From Isoperla grammatica (Eukaryota > Arthropoda > Insecta > Plecoptera > Perlodidae): a stretch of 64,000 bases of DNA. A model generated the notes under the pieces. It was not told the DNA's origin. It was given only the letters and a program-made list of their open reading frames with translations, and made no database searches. The stretch is taken from the NCBI GenBank assembly GCA_945910005.1, contig OX246741.1, positions 39,269,372 to 39,333,371 of the forward strand, written 5' to 3'. The translations under genes were made by a program, and so were the position numbers. This document shows, one piece after another, positions 1-12,187 of the stretch (positions within the stretch are counted from its first letter, which is position 1; the number at the start of each line of letters is the position of its first letter).

Positions 1-191
1 ACTTATTTTGGTATAAGACCACCATGAGCACTTTGCTCGCGCGGTGGTAAGCTCACAATGTCATTAAAACAATATTTCTTTGCTGTGCCGCCGCCTACTG
101 ATAACCATATAACATATACACACAACTAAAAACTAAAAACTGCAACATTTAAAATGTAAAAGTACAAATAGATATTAAAACAGCATTTGCA

Positions 192-698
192 TCACTCAAT
201 TAAAAAAGTATCTGTGGATTCGATTTGCTTTAAAATATCCCTAGCTTTCATTTTGAAATTACTTAGAATCATCCTAGCATTAAAGTCAGGCATAAACTTA
301 ACCATTATGTTAAAAAGAGTTGGTCCTTTGTATGACAGTTGATTGCGCGCATTTGACATTACAAACTTTGGGACATTAATTTTATACAATGTAGCTTGTC
401 TTGTATTAGAGGAACTGACCACTGGTTTATATGAACAAGAATTATTAAATACATACATGACAGTCTTAAAAATATACAAATGTTTCAAAGGTAAAATACA
501 TAACATCGAATATAGAAAAGTGGTGGAATCTCCTTTCCGCATATTACAGATAGTTCTAAGTGCAAAGTTCTGTGACGTAATTAATGGATGTAACTTGCTA
601 GCAGAGGCACCTCCCCAGTGCACAATTACTCTGATACAACGCAAAATACAACTGCCGCAACACCTCCACTGGCAAAATTTCCTCATGTGATTAAACAA
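192..698 (-). pseudogene. LINE C-terminal domain fragment
   Basis: This 168-residue frame corresponds to the region downstream of RT in Jockey/CR1-type LINEs. It contains the 'y......vi.WGGa' pattern (VIVHWGGASASKLHPL), an ITSQNFALRTI block equivalent to the usual 'lq.q.ralr.i', and a long tail with aromatic spacing. The predicted 3' end would lie at 1-191 or beyond the window edge. No poly-A or simple-repeat tail is seen there. Confidence 0.7.
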
Positions 699-719
699 AC
701 GTATTATAGGCCTGATTTT

Positions 720-1154
720 TTACTGTAAATAATTAATGTCATCATACCAATGTAACGCCGAGTCAATGAATACACCCAGGTATTTAATGGATTCGCACCT
801 TTCAATCTCACTACAATTACAGATAGCAGATGTACAGCCTGGGAAGTGATATTTTACTGTCAAATTAGGTATTGCCAGATCCTCTTTAAAACGGAAAATT
901 ATGAACTTAGTTTTTGAAATATTTATAACAAGTTTATTGAGACCAAAGAAGACGGACAACACACGCATGTCTTCATTTATAAGGGCCTCAAGAATACTGT
1001 ACGACATTGCGGAAAGAGCCAGTGTCGAGCTACGCACCCCTTTGATCATTACCCTTGGCACTCTATTCGACAAATAAGAACTAAACCACTTTCCCATAAC
1101 ACCTCTGATACCACAATGATAAAGCTTGTCCGAAACAAGTTCATGGGACACCAT
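720..1154 (-). pseudogene. LINE RT fragment with YADD region deleted
   Basis: The 144-residue frame opens with MVSHELVSDKLYHCGIRG and WFSSYLSNR, the block that follows motif A in LINE RTs. It then jumps to LNKLVINISKTKFIIF, the block that normally lies about 30 residues after the YADD box. The intervening GVPQGS...YADD region is missing, which I infer to be an internal deletion. The end (YLGVFIDSALHW) matches the KYLGv.iD..L.W block of the thumb/C-terminal region. Confidence 0.8.
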
Positions 1155-1341
1155 GTCAAACGCATTGGCTAGTTAATAGTACATATACAGCTAAAGTTTT
1201 ATGTCCCTTTTCCAAAGACGCTGTTATAAATCGCGCATGGTTATCAATAGCCATATCGCAATTTCTATTAAGTAAAAATCCAAATTGATCAGGAGAAAAG
1301 AAGTTAACAGATGTTAAAAAATGCATGACTCTATTCTTTAC
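1155..1341 (-). pseudogene. LINE RT bridging segment with damaged catalytic motif A
   Basis: Reading the minus strand gives SPDQFGFLLNRNCDMAID followed by a stretch ending in LEKGHKTLAVYV. This is the QFGFR...ST..AI block that precedes motif A in LINEs. Motif A should read (Y/F)xDLxxAFD. Here a Leu codon sits where the first catalytic Asp is expected, and a one-base frame change separates this segment from the ANAFDMVSHEL remnant at about 1140-1166. Both changes would inactivate the polymerase. Confidence 0.7.
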
Positions 1342-1818
1342 TCAAATTTCTAAACTTTTTGATATTGTAGGAAGAACAGATATCGGAAGGTAATTGTTTA
1401 CTTCAGCCTTACTTCCTGATTTCAATATCGGAGTTATCAGTACTTCTTTCAGTACATCCGGTACACAGCCTTGCATAATAGATAAGTTAAACAAATGCTT
1501 TAAGATAGGAACAAATACATCAATGTTATTCTTAATCATACACACATTGAGTTTATCGATGCCTGCACTCTTTTTAGATTCTATATTTCGTATAATCTCA
1601 ACTAACTCGCTTTCTGTAATCTCATCACAGCGCAAAGTCTTAAATACCCATCTTGCAGATTCAACTTTAGGGTTTTGGCCCACATCCTGCACTTGCCGAT
1701 TGCTTTTTACCAAAACATTTCTTGCGACGTTAACAAAAAAATTGTTGAAATGTTCAGCCACCAACTGTGGATGATCATCAGCAGAGACACTCTTACCACT
1801 TATAGTTATGTTACGCAC
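1342..1818 (-). pseudogene. LINE reverse transcriptase, N-terminal part of RT (fingers region)
   Basis: This 158-residue open frame carries the classic pre-catalytic LINE blocks: SAGIDKLN near residues 84-91, a run ending in IMQGCVPDVLKEVLITPILK, then KSGSKAEVNNYLPISVLPTISK near the end. These correspond to the GxDxI, 'P..lK.a.i.PifK.G' and 'NYRPISLLP..SK..E' blocks of known LINEs; here the usual Arg of NYRPIS is Leu. The stretch before residue 80 resembles the linker between endonuclease and RT. The frame ends where the next block continues in a different frame, so this is a fragment and not a gene. Confidence 0.85.
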
Positions 1819-1844
1819 TTCATCCCTATCGTTACATTTTAGTA

Positions 1845-2080
<236 letters not shown>

Positions 2081-2237
2081 ACACCGGCTTTGACCGAGAT
2101 TGATGACTTTTGAAACTAGTAACATGTGATTAGTGAAGTTAAATAAGGTAGACACATGGAAATACTTGACATTACGTCCGTATAACATGTTAACGCCGGT
2201 TTTGACCAAGATTGTATGATTGTGATACATTCAATAA

Positions 2238-2361
<124 letters not shown>

Positions 2362-2395
2362 TTAAGTAGTATAGCCAAATGTGGGCATTTGAGAA

Positions 2396-2430
2396 GCAGA
2401 AGAAGAAGAAGAAGAAGAAGAAGAAGAAGA
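2396..2430 (+). repeat. (AGA)n microsatellite
   Basis: About 11 to 12 AGA units lying between the two copies of the AAT-tailed unit. Confidence 0.95.
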
Positions 2431-2541
2431 TATATTAATTAGTTCTAAGTAGATTTTAATAAGGTAAACACATGGAAATACTTGACATTTGTGTCCGTAC
2501 AACATGTTTATGCCGGTTTTGACCGAGTTTGTATGTATTGC

Positions 2542-2609
2542 AACAATAAAATAATAATAATAATGATAATAATAATAATAATAATAATAGTAACAACAAT
2601 AATAATTGG
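2542..2609 (+). repeat. Imperfect (AAT)n tail
   Basis: AAT units interrupted by TGAT, AGT and AAC, forming the tail of the second copy of the duplicated unit. The interruptions suggest it is older than the array at 2238. Confidence 0.9.
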
Positions 2610-5600
2610 AAAGAGCACTGGAATGTATCGAGGCTGATTCGATTCCACCTCTTTCGGTACACGAACCCAGACCAAGAATCAAACTATTTAATTTTGGGTA
2701 AATATTCACAGAGATATAATGTATTTCAATAATTCTTATCTTTATTATGGAGAATCTAGCTCCGAGGATTAAGAAACTAAGTCCTAATTTGAAGGCAAGT
2801 TAGAGAGAGCTAGGTTCATTTTCTAAAACAAAACCTGCTTATATAGGGTAAAATGTTAATTTCACTAAATAATAGTCATAAACTTTTATTTCTTACTGTT
2901 ATAGTAACTAATATAAAAATATCCCGGTATTTATTAACAAATATTTATTCAAATCAAGATTTTTAAATTTGAAATTGTTGAACTTTTAAATTATTCTTCC
3001 ATTTAGCCTTGTAGGTATACTATATATCTATATATTTGAAATGCATAATCTTCAATGTAAACTAAATCCCATTGCATGCTACATATAAGTGCGATCGGTT
3101 ATAATTCTGATCGATCCGCCACACTTTAGCCACCTGTTCGTATATTTTACGACCGAGTGTTTACTCTGCCTAGTGAGACACGTTGCGCCCAGGGTTATAA
3201 AAGAACGGATCTCACTCACCGCTAAGACACCGATCTCTTCCACCACAACAGACCGAGTTAACATTACCGCCTAAAAACTGTTAACTTTCCCACGCCGAAA
3301 CGCTCGCGGATATTTTATTAATGTCGCATGATGGGATACCGAACAATTATCGGCTAAACGGTCTGAGCAAGCGTTCTCATGTGTGTGTGGAACATAACAC
3401 ACACACCGCACGCAACTCAGACTCTGCTTTCTGTTGGCCCCGCCCTATCCCGGCAGTAACTTAAGGTCGACCCTCAGACGGGAAAACGGGATTTTGGTTT
3501 TGTGAACAAATTAATTGTGCATAATTGAGTTTAGGTGATTAACCGATTCAGATTAATTTGTATATTGTAAATTTTGCAACTGTAATTCGGTTATTATTAT
3601 TTACATTGTAGTTAAAACTCCAAATACATTCGTTACGATACCTTATATTTTTCTATAAATATGTATTTATGTATATCGTCTTGTGTAAAACCGTTTGTAT
3701 GTAATATGTGTTTTGTTTTTTTTTATCTTTAGTAGGCCGGATCCTTGTGGTCACCCGATGTACATTGGACAGCATACATTACATTATTTTACTTTCTAAG
3801 CCCTAATTAAATAAATTATATACTAAACACTTACATCTGTTTATGATTCTAGGGCGAAAACAATAGTAGACAAGAAACCAGGTTTCTAGTCATTCTTAAT
3901 GAGCCAATACCCGATATTGTATTCGAGGTGTATAAAGGTATTCGTGTTCATGTTGAGCAGTTTGAAGTCATTGACAGTGACAGAGATCCTTCATGGTGTG
4001 GTGGAATACCTTGTGTTATTGTATATTTCATAAGTTGGGCTGATTGCAATAACATTAAAAACCACATAGGAAACAACTATAATTAAGATTTAACGAAGTA
4101 TAAATTTAAATTTTTTTGAGTTTGAACATTTTGTAAAACATAATTACAAACGTCAAACAATTACAATATAATGTTGACGAAATTGAATTTGAATTTGTTT
4201 ACAGTGATTCTTCTCGTAGACCACAGTCGTAGAAAGTTTCAACTCGATTAGGACTGTGACCGAGTAATGACGGTGCGGTGCATACAATGCACAATGCACA
4301 ACGTCCAATCAGAACGCAGCACCGCGGGTGGATCATTGGATCACTCAAAGGTCACTTCATCTACTGTGAAGAGACTCCTAACGGTATCTAGCAAGTCTCA
4401 CTGGCCAAACTGTTTGTAGGTAGGTAACATCGTATATAGAGTACAATAGATCGTGTATATTAACGGTTATAATATTCAATTTAGGAGTAAAGAATCAACT
4501 TTTAAAAATCTTTAGCTGCAATTGTCGATAAGCAATCAAAATTACGACAATACCGAAACAAAGATGGAGAGATTACTCACTAAACTACATCTTGTGATTA
4601 TAATTATTATATATCTCCATTTTAGATCCCAATTTTACCGATAGTAGTTTGTCATCCACTCATTGTTTAAGAACATAGATAACAGAGATTATACCTTTAT
4701 AATACGAATAACAAAAAACATGCTGTATCTTAATTAATGGGCGACTGCCGACGAGCTGGAACGCTCTGCAGATTAGGGTAACATTGTCAGCTCGTGAACC
4801 AAGTGGTGTCCAGTTCTTGGACAGTGCAACCTTGTGTTGTTGTTTGTATAACGTGTAGAAACCCAACCACCGCGTGTTTACTTCGCCCCCAGTACATCCA
4901 CTCATAACATATAATGATTCTGCACCGAACTTATTTGAAATGATTGCGTCTTATGAAATCTCCGCATCTTACTTTAGGATTTCGTACGGTGGTCCTTATA
5001 TAGTTTTACGTTTCTATTCAGGATTTAGTATCGTTAAATATAGTGCAAGAATTTAGATGGTCGTTAGATTTTACTCTTTAACGTTGAAGAAGAATCTTCT
5101 CTCTCAATACGAGATTACCTGATATCAGTGGTTGGGTTCCCAAGCTCGATAACCAGGGTTTCAAACAGCCTTGAAATACTTGATCCAACCCAGGCTTCAG
5201 CGTCAAGGCTTCTAAAAATGTAAAACAAGGATGTAACATCCCAACAACCTATACTTTTGCAATAAATAGACGTATATACCCATGATTAATGCGTTCTTGA
5301 ACTCCACTTATGAATGCTGGAACGCGATGAGCCAAGACTCTAGTACTGCAGAAGCACATCCCATGGAAAATCGCTCAATGCAGACATGTCCAGATCTCCT
5401 TGCTCCAAAAGAGAATTATTTTACATTGGCAATTACTTTTTAACAGACGATACGAATGACCAATTCGTTCCATTCACGTCCGCTCTCCAACTTCCGCACT
5501 GCGCCTGCGCCAAGGAGCCTGACGAATCTTGACTGTCGCGTCACCAACCAACGGAGGCATTACGTGACACCGTCTCCACCCGCGCAATTTAAAACAAAAA

Positions 5601-7649
5601 ACATGAAAAAATCGTCACCAAGGAAGCGATATAATGATATGTCATGTCATGTTTATAAGCTACAGGTTGTTCGTAATTACTTGAAACGCTTTGTAGTAAT
5701 TAGTCTGTGGCACGTGCGATAGCATCGTTGTCAAGGCAGGATCTATGGTTCACGGTACGAATAACGTGAGATGCGTGTAACTTGGTGCGAACATAAATAA
5801 GAAACAAATTTAGAGTGAAAAAGAAGTCCACGCAACCACCGGTACGTAACGTGTACAATTAAGTGCTTTAATAGTAACTTCGGATACGTCTACATAGAAA
5901 CTGAACTACTTTTGCCCTTACCCGTGGCAGGGTAATTATTGCTTTCAGAGTGCATGTGTACTTATTAACAATAGTAATTAAGAATGTAAGTAAAGGTTTT
6001 GTTTCAATTAAAGTACGACATGAGCTTGATGTGATGAATGTGTTGCACATAGCTCATAGTTGTAGGAAGCGACGCAAGTTCACTACAGGTTAAAGCTCGT
6101 GAATGCACGCACAGCAAAGGTGTCTATGTTTACCATCTGGATCCGTGTTTTTTCAATATTACATAAAAAGAAATACAGGTTAATTATACCTAGTTCTTTC
6201 ATTGTAAGTTTTTCTGGAAACTGTTGGGACCAATTGGACTATGAACATAAGATTAAAGTGAAATGTGAAAGGTAAATAAAAAAGTTGAAGCGTGATATTA
6301 TGTTCATTTACAAAACTCTCAAATTATTAATAATTAAACAGCCATATGTGTGATTAGCTAATGTTATGTGACGTCATGTGTTCACGGATATTACTGCCAA
6401 GAGTAATTACAGAGATCTCTCGTTCTGATCGATCATAGTCGATCACGTCACATCACTACGTTTACCCGATAGAAAATTGTAAATCAATTTATTGTGATAA
6501 TTCTTGAGTGATCCAAGCAACTGGTGCGGCAGGCTACTATTTATCCGCAGGCCTGCGACTAATCACTTTTTGATTCTAATAATTGCATGAGCAAAGTATT
6601 TTGAGTAGAATATTTTTATGACATAACAGCCGTTGCAACTAGTTATTTTAATCGGTATATTGATTTCTATTGATACTTAGCATCCTATTAGTAAACCGTT
6701 AATCGGAAGAATAAAGTGTCATCTTTTCAATTTTGTTTCATATTGTGTTAAGTAACTGCAGCTTACCTATAACAGGATGGATTCACGTATCATATTTTGG
6801 CAGCAACAACCTGCTATCATTTAGCTACTTAGCTGTTCATAATTCATAGAGACGTATGCATATAGACTAGCCAATATCTGAATAACTGAATAACTACACT
6901 TTTATAAGAAATGAGTAATGACTAAGATATAAAAATTTGCATTCATTTGATTTTACTGCAACCGTATAGGAAATGGTAGTCCTACGTTTATATTGAAACA
7001 CAGATTTGATTATTTGTAAGAGAACACTCTAGAAATTGAAATTCCAACCAAAACTGAAAATTATTCCCACTAATTAATGTTAATTTTAATTTATTTATTA
7101 CTTAAAAATAGAAAATTTAAATTTGTATTGAGACGAACACGTTTCTTTGTAAATGTACAACACCATGTTTTTGTTTGCTCAGTATGGAATTTACTGTCAA
7201 GAAACTCGGTCTAAGTTACTTGTATAATAACTTACCGTTGAATGTTATGTGGGAGGTTAGCAAAGCGAACAGCTAGCGGTGTTGGCTCAGAACCGAACAC
7301 TATAGCGTGTGAAAGAGGAGTAAACACGCAGTGATATGTCGTACCATGATGATTGATGTGTGCAACATGGTACGTAGGCAAACACACGCTTAGACCATTA
7401 GCGTACGTTATATTGCAACATGCATACTCTTCGGGCACACGTACACAATTCGCGGTCTTCACTCTTCAACTTGGCGCTTTGTAACTTGATGTTTAGCCCC
7501 TCGGTCACAGGTTACGCAACAAATGTTGAAAATGTGATCACAAACCAGTAGAGGTGGGTTCCTCCTCGTGGTGACCGGTGCCTGCAATGTATAGTATAGT
7601 ATGTGATAATAATGTCTAGGGACAATTCATGTCCCTATTACTAGGTATT
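2610..7649. other. AT-rich spacer, no gene recognised
   Basis: I see only short, unconnected open frames here with no recognisable protein motifs. Small GC-richer islands occur near 3080-3270, 4240-4390 and 5450-5600. No tandem array, RNA gene or transposon end could be supported. Confidence 0.6.
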
Positions 7650-7811
7650 GCGGTATTTGGAATAGCTGGAAAGGGATTTCCGAGGGTTGTTATTATATAA
7701 CGCAATCCCAGCTTTCGCCTTGTGACTGAGGAAAGCCCTCAGTCAGGATTGCCGGTGGCCGGTATCGAACCGGCGACCTCGTGTGCTACGCACTAAGCCA
7801 TCTTTATCGGT
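7650..7811 (-). mobile_element. tRNA-derived SINE copy, 3'-truncated
   Basis: On the minus strand it starts at 7811 with CCGATAAAGATGGCTTAG and carries a Pol III A-box-like TGGCTTAG (about 7793-7801) and a B-box-like GGTTCGATACC (7761-7771). A body with CCTCAGTC and GCGAAAGCTGGGATT follows. It aligns block by block with the full copy at 46869-47147. The 3' part with the ATT tail is missing. Confidence 0.85.
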
Positions 7812-9405
7812 AATCATGCGTGCGTTAATATTATCTATTTGTGTTTTAGTGGGGGTTTCTTTTTTGACATGGAACGAAGGTTTTATGTCATATTCCAATT
7901 CGAAAGGGTCCTAATAAGGTTTACGGGAATCCCGCAGCTCTTTTGTGGTGCTATTAAATTGTTTACTTTGGAGCAGACATATCCTCTTGTGCGTTTCTTA
8001 GTACTTAAATGACCCTATTTCTCATTCATCATTACCTTGTTCAATTTTCCCCCATTTTCTTCTCTTTCTCTCGTCTCATTCTCATACATGCCGGCCCTCA
8101 GCAACCTAAACGTCCCACGGCTCCCATTCCAAACTACCCAACTGGATTATGACCCTCGATGATGTGTGATGATCTTATTCGGCCGCCGATATATTACATA
8201 ACTGTTAAAAGAGCGTCGTAAAAGAAACAAATACTCGATCACTACTGTGACCACAGAGGTAGATCCAATGCAAAAGATCACGTTATAGTTAAATTATAAA
8301 AAAAACTGCTATATTTCGGAGTACCGAACGCCTTCCTCAAGTATTGCCTAATGCCCATGCTCGTCTGAGGCACTGAGGTTCCTTGGTTGCAGGTTGCAGG
8401 TATTGCATTGGGTTAGACAGCCTACGACATATCTTGCATGGGGACCTAATCCGCGATGAATGATGGAATACAGGTTATAGTTGTACTTGTAATATTTACC
8501 ATTTTCGGGTTTAAAGGTGCTGATCTAACTCATTATTAACGTGCTTATCACATAACCTATTTAGCTGTTGGGACTCCTGTTGGCAACAAATAAACGTAAT
8601 TCTTAGCAATAAAACTTCAATGAAAGTCTTTCAAATATTATTAATGTTGTCCTATTCTCTTATTCACAACTTTCCCTTAGGTTTTTGTAAGTACACAAGA
8701 ATTTAATACAATTTTTAACTCAATATATTACTTGAAGTATGCGCACAATATCACCACGGGAAATAAATTATCTGTATCCCTGTATTAGTATATAAAAGTA
8801 TATAACACATGCCATTCTTGTATGTGGTGGTAATAATGCAGATAAAATGCATCATGCATGTTGAAAATATGAATGTAATATTTCAAACCCTTGTCTTGTG
8901 AGCAAGGTTTTGTCCAGCGCGTCTGGTTTGCTACTACAGTAGGCCTAGGCCTAATTGACATCAGGCACAAAATGGTTTTCAGTGAGTTCCGTTAGATGGG
9001 GAAATGTTTGCAATTTGTCCCCACAGTTGTGGCATAAAACGTTATAGGAGTCGCGTTTTACATAATTATACTTCTAAAAATGACTTTTGTTTTCTGACAG
9101 AATGACGGCTTGTTCAGTAGTCAGCTGATGAGACTTACCAAAACAACTAGCTGGACTGTGCACTGTTCCTTGTAGTCCAACACTCCAACTAGTTGTTTTT
9201 TATAACATATTTACCTGCTCTGCTTAAGTTTCTTTTTTTTTAATGATGAAACCTAGTCACCACCAACGTACGGTTTGGCAATAAAGTTAGAAGGCTGTGA
9301 ATTTGGGATGAATTCCCTCAATGACAGAAAAAAACCTACACATAAATCCTAGATAATGAAAGAAGTTAAAATTTAACCCAAACAAACAAAATTGCTATTC
9401 TTTTT
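7812..9405. other. AT-rich spacer
   Basis: No gene recognised. A pyrimidine-rich stretch lies at about 8040-8095 and a small inverted repeat at 9140-9199. Confidence 0.6.
9140..9199. repeat. Short inverted repeat
   Basis: AAAACAACTAGCTGGA (9140-9155) pairs with TCCAACTAGTTGTTTT (9184-9199), 15 of 16 positions, around a 28-nt loop. It could be a foldback remnant; no TSD was seen. Confidence 0.7.
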
Positions 9406-10486
9406 GGTCCTGCACACATAAGCTGTCATCACTTTGTCAATGATTGAATGTTTGCAGGGAAGAGAGGGTCACACAGTGACAATAATGGTCCTGTACACAT
9501 AAGCTGTCATCACTTTGTCAATGATTGAATGTTTGCAGGGAAGAGAGGGTCACACAGTGACAATAATGGTCCTGTACACATAAGCTGTCATCACTTTGTC
9601 AATGATTGAATGTTTGCAGGGAAGAGAGGGTCACACAGTGACAATAATGATCCTGTACACATAAGCTGTCATCACTATGTCAATGATTGAATGTTTGCAG
9701 GGAAGAGAGGGTCACACAGTGACAATAATGGTCCTGTACACATAAGCTGTCATCACTTTGTCAATGATTGAATGTTTGCAGGGAAGAGAGGGTCACACAG
9801 TGACAATAATGGTCCTGTACACATAAGCTGTCATCACTTTGTCAATGATTGAATGTTTGCAGGGAAGAGAGGGTCACACAGTGACAATAATGGTCCTGTA
9901 CACATAAGCTGTCATCACTTTGTCAATGATTGAATGTTTGCAGGGAAGAGAGGGTCACACAGTGACAATAATGGTCCTGTACACATAAGCTGTCATCACT
10001 TTGTCAATTATTGAATGTTTGCAGGGAAGAGGGGGTCACACAGTGACAATAATGGTCCTGTACACATAAGCTGTCATCACTTTGTCAATGATTGAATGTT
10101 TGCAGGGAAGAGAGGGTCACACAGTGACAATAATGGTCCTGTACACATAAGCTGTCATCACTTTGTCAATTATTGAATGTTTGCAGGGAAGAGGGGGTCA
10201 CACAGTGACAATAATGGTCCTGTACACATAAGCTGTCATCACTTTGTCAATGATTGAATGTTTGCAGGGAAGAGAGGGTCACACAGTGACAATAATGGTC
10301 CTGTACACATAAGCTGTCATCACTTTGTCAATGATTGAATGTTTGCAGGGAAGAGAGGGTCACACAGGGACAATAATGGTCCTGTACACATAAGCTGTCA
10401 TCACTTTGTCAATGATTGAATGTTTGCAGGAAAGAGTGGGTCACAAAGTGACAATAATGGTCCTGCACACATTAGGCTTTGCAATC
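9406..10486 (+). repeat. 81-bp minisatellite, 13 units
   Basis: Units begin GGTCCTGTACACATAAGCTG and end AGTGACAATAAT. The first unit starts at 9406 and the start of the partial terminal unit is at 10459, exactly 13 x 81 bp later, so there are no indels. Variation is limited to scattered substitutions (for example TTATTG versus GATTG, GAGGGGG versus GAGAGGG). Both edge units carry GCACACAT where internal units carry GTACACAT, the usual pattern of homogenised interiors. Confidence 0.97.
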
Positions 10487-10670
10487 ACTATAGTTGTTGC
10501 AAATGATACAGTCTAGGGGTGTAATAAGTAACTACTTCCTGTCGCGACGAAAAGAATGTTGGCCTTTTTCCGAACTATGTGTTTTTAGTGGGAGACGCTA
10601 ATTTTTCGATGAGATCTGATTGGTTCAACCAATCCACAGTGTCCCGTGAAAACAAGATACCGCCGACAGC

Positions 10671-11878
10671 TGTGGCTCAGTCGCAGCGCACTATGCTATT
10701 ATACAGTCGGCGCACCCCTTGCGTTGTGGTTATTGTGGCTCAGTCGAAGCGCACTATGCTATTATACAGTCGGCGCACCCCTTGCGTTGTGGTTATTGTG
10801 GCTCAGTCGCAGCGCACTATGCTATTATACAGTCGGCGCACCCCTTGCGTTGTGGTTATTGTGGCTCAGTCGTAGCGCACTATGCTATTATACAGTCGGC
10901 GCACCCCTTGCGTTGTGGTTATTGTGGCTCAGTCGTAGCGCACTATGCTATTATACAGTCGGCGCACCCCTTGCGTTGTGGTTATTGTGGCTCAGTCGTA
11001 GCGCACTATGCTATTATACAGTCGGCGCACCCCTTGTGTTGTAGTTATTGTGGCTCAGTCGTAGCGCACTATGCTATTATACAGTCGGCGCACCCCTTGC
11101 GTTGTGGTTATTGTGGCTCAGTCGTAGCGCATAATGCTATTATACAGTCGGCGCACCCCTTGCGTTGTGGTTATTGTGGCTCAGTCGTAGCGCATAATGC
11201 TATTATACAGTCGGCGCACCCCTTGCGTTGTGGTTATTGTGGCTCAGTCGTAGCGCACTATGCTATTATACAGTCAGCGCACCCCTTGCGTTGTGGTTAT
11301 TGTGGCTCAGTCGTAGCGCACTATGCTATTATACAGTCGGCGCACCCCTTGCGTTGTGGTTATTGTGGCTCAGTCGTAGCGCACTATGCTATTATACAGT
11401 CGGCGCACCCCTTGCGTTGTGGTTATTGTGGCTCGGTCGTAGCGCACTATGCTATTATACAGTCGGCGCACCCCTTGCGTTGTGGTTATTGTGGCTCAGT
11501 CGCAGCGCACTATGCTATTATACAGTCGGCGCACCCCTTGCGTTGTGGTTATTGTGGCTCAGTCGAAGCGCACTATGCTATTATACAGTCGGCGCACCCC
11601 TTGCGTTGTGGTTATTGTGGCTCAGTCGTAGCGCACTATGCTATTATACAGTCGGCGCACCCCTTGCGTTGTGGTTATTGTGGCTCAGTCGTAGCGCACT
11701 ATGCTATTATACAGTCGGCGCACCCCTTGCGTTGTGGTTATTGTGGCTCAGTCGTAGCGCACTATGCTATTATACAGTCGGCGCACCCCTTGCGTTGTGG
11801 TTATTGTGGCTCAGTCGTAGCGCACTATGCTATTATACAGTCAGCGCACCCCTTGCGTTGTGGTTATTGTGGCTCAGT
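10671..11878 (+). repeat. 63-bp minisatellite, 19 units, A-box-like core
   Basis: The unit contains TGGCTCAGTCGTAGCGCAC, then CTATTATACAGTCGGCGCAC and GTTGTGGTTATTG. Starts at 10671 and 11868 are exactly 19 x 63 bp apart, with no indels. Because 63 is a multiple of three and the unit lacks stops in several frames, it yields open frames up to 406 codons, which I regard as artefacts. TGGCTCAGTCGTAGCGC resembles a tRNA D-arm/A-box, but no B-box is present in the unit. Confidence 0.97.
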
Positions 11879-12187
11879 GCAGAAACAGCACCAAATTAAC
11901 GTTTTTAGTTATACTTTCAGAACGCTATACAATATTTAAGAAGTGACAACTGTCGGAAATGAAGTTTTGTAAGGATTAAAAACTGGGTCGACCAAAAATG
12001 TAGACTATTGCATCATTACGGCTGTCATTAGTTACCGAATTAATAATTAATAAGCTTTACCGGAGTGTCTCTTAAGCTTAGATAAGATATAGGCTAATAG
12101 GGTGATTGCAAGTTCGACTGCCGGGCCGGCTGCGTCAAACATAACAGAAACCATCCTCACAGCTCAAACATACAGTGGAGACTCCAC

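Larger units (their letters stand above)
192..1818 (-). mobile_element. Degenerate non-LTR retrotransposon (LINE) fragment, Jockey/CR1-like
   Basis: Minus-strand translations read in order as the middle and end of a LINE reverse transcriptase: the region before motif A (1342-1818), the QFGF-type block and a damaged motif A (1155-1341), the post-motif-A block and the NKLxxNxSKTK block (720-1154), and the C-terminal tail domain (192-698). The pieces lie in different frames with stops between them. The segment that should carry GVPQGS and YADD is absent, so the copy cannot make an active enzyme. No endonuclease domain lies upstream; the 5' side (plus-strand right) runs into an AAT microsatellite. 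The family assignment (Jockey/CR1 group) is from overall motif style and is tentative. Confidence 0.85.

Noticed and set aside
3079..3274. Overlapping 61-codon frames on both strands
   Set aside because: Short, mirror-image frames with no motif; no support for a gene.
10579..11939. Overlapping plus-strand frames of 98-406 codons (Cys/His-containing repeats)
   Set aside because: Three frames are open at once over a 63-bp array; the apparent zinc-finger-like CGYCGS repeats follow from the period.
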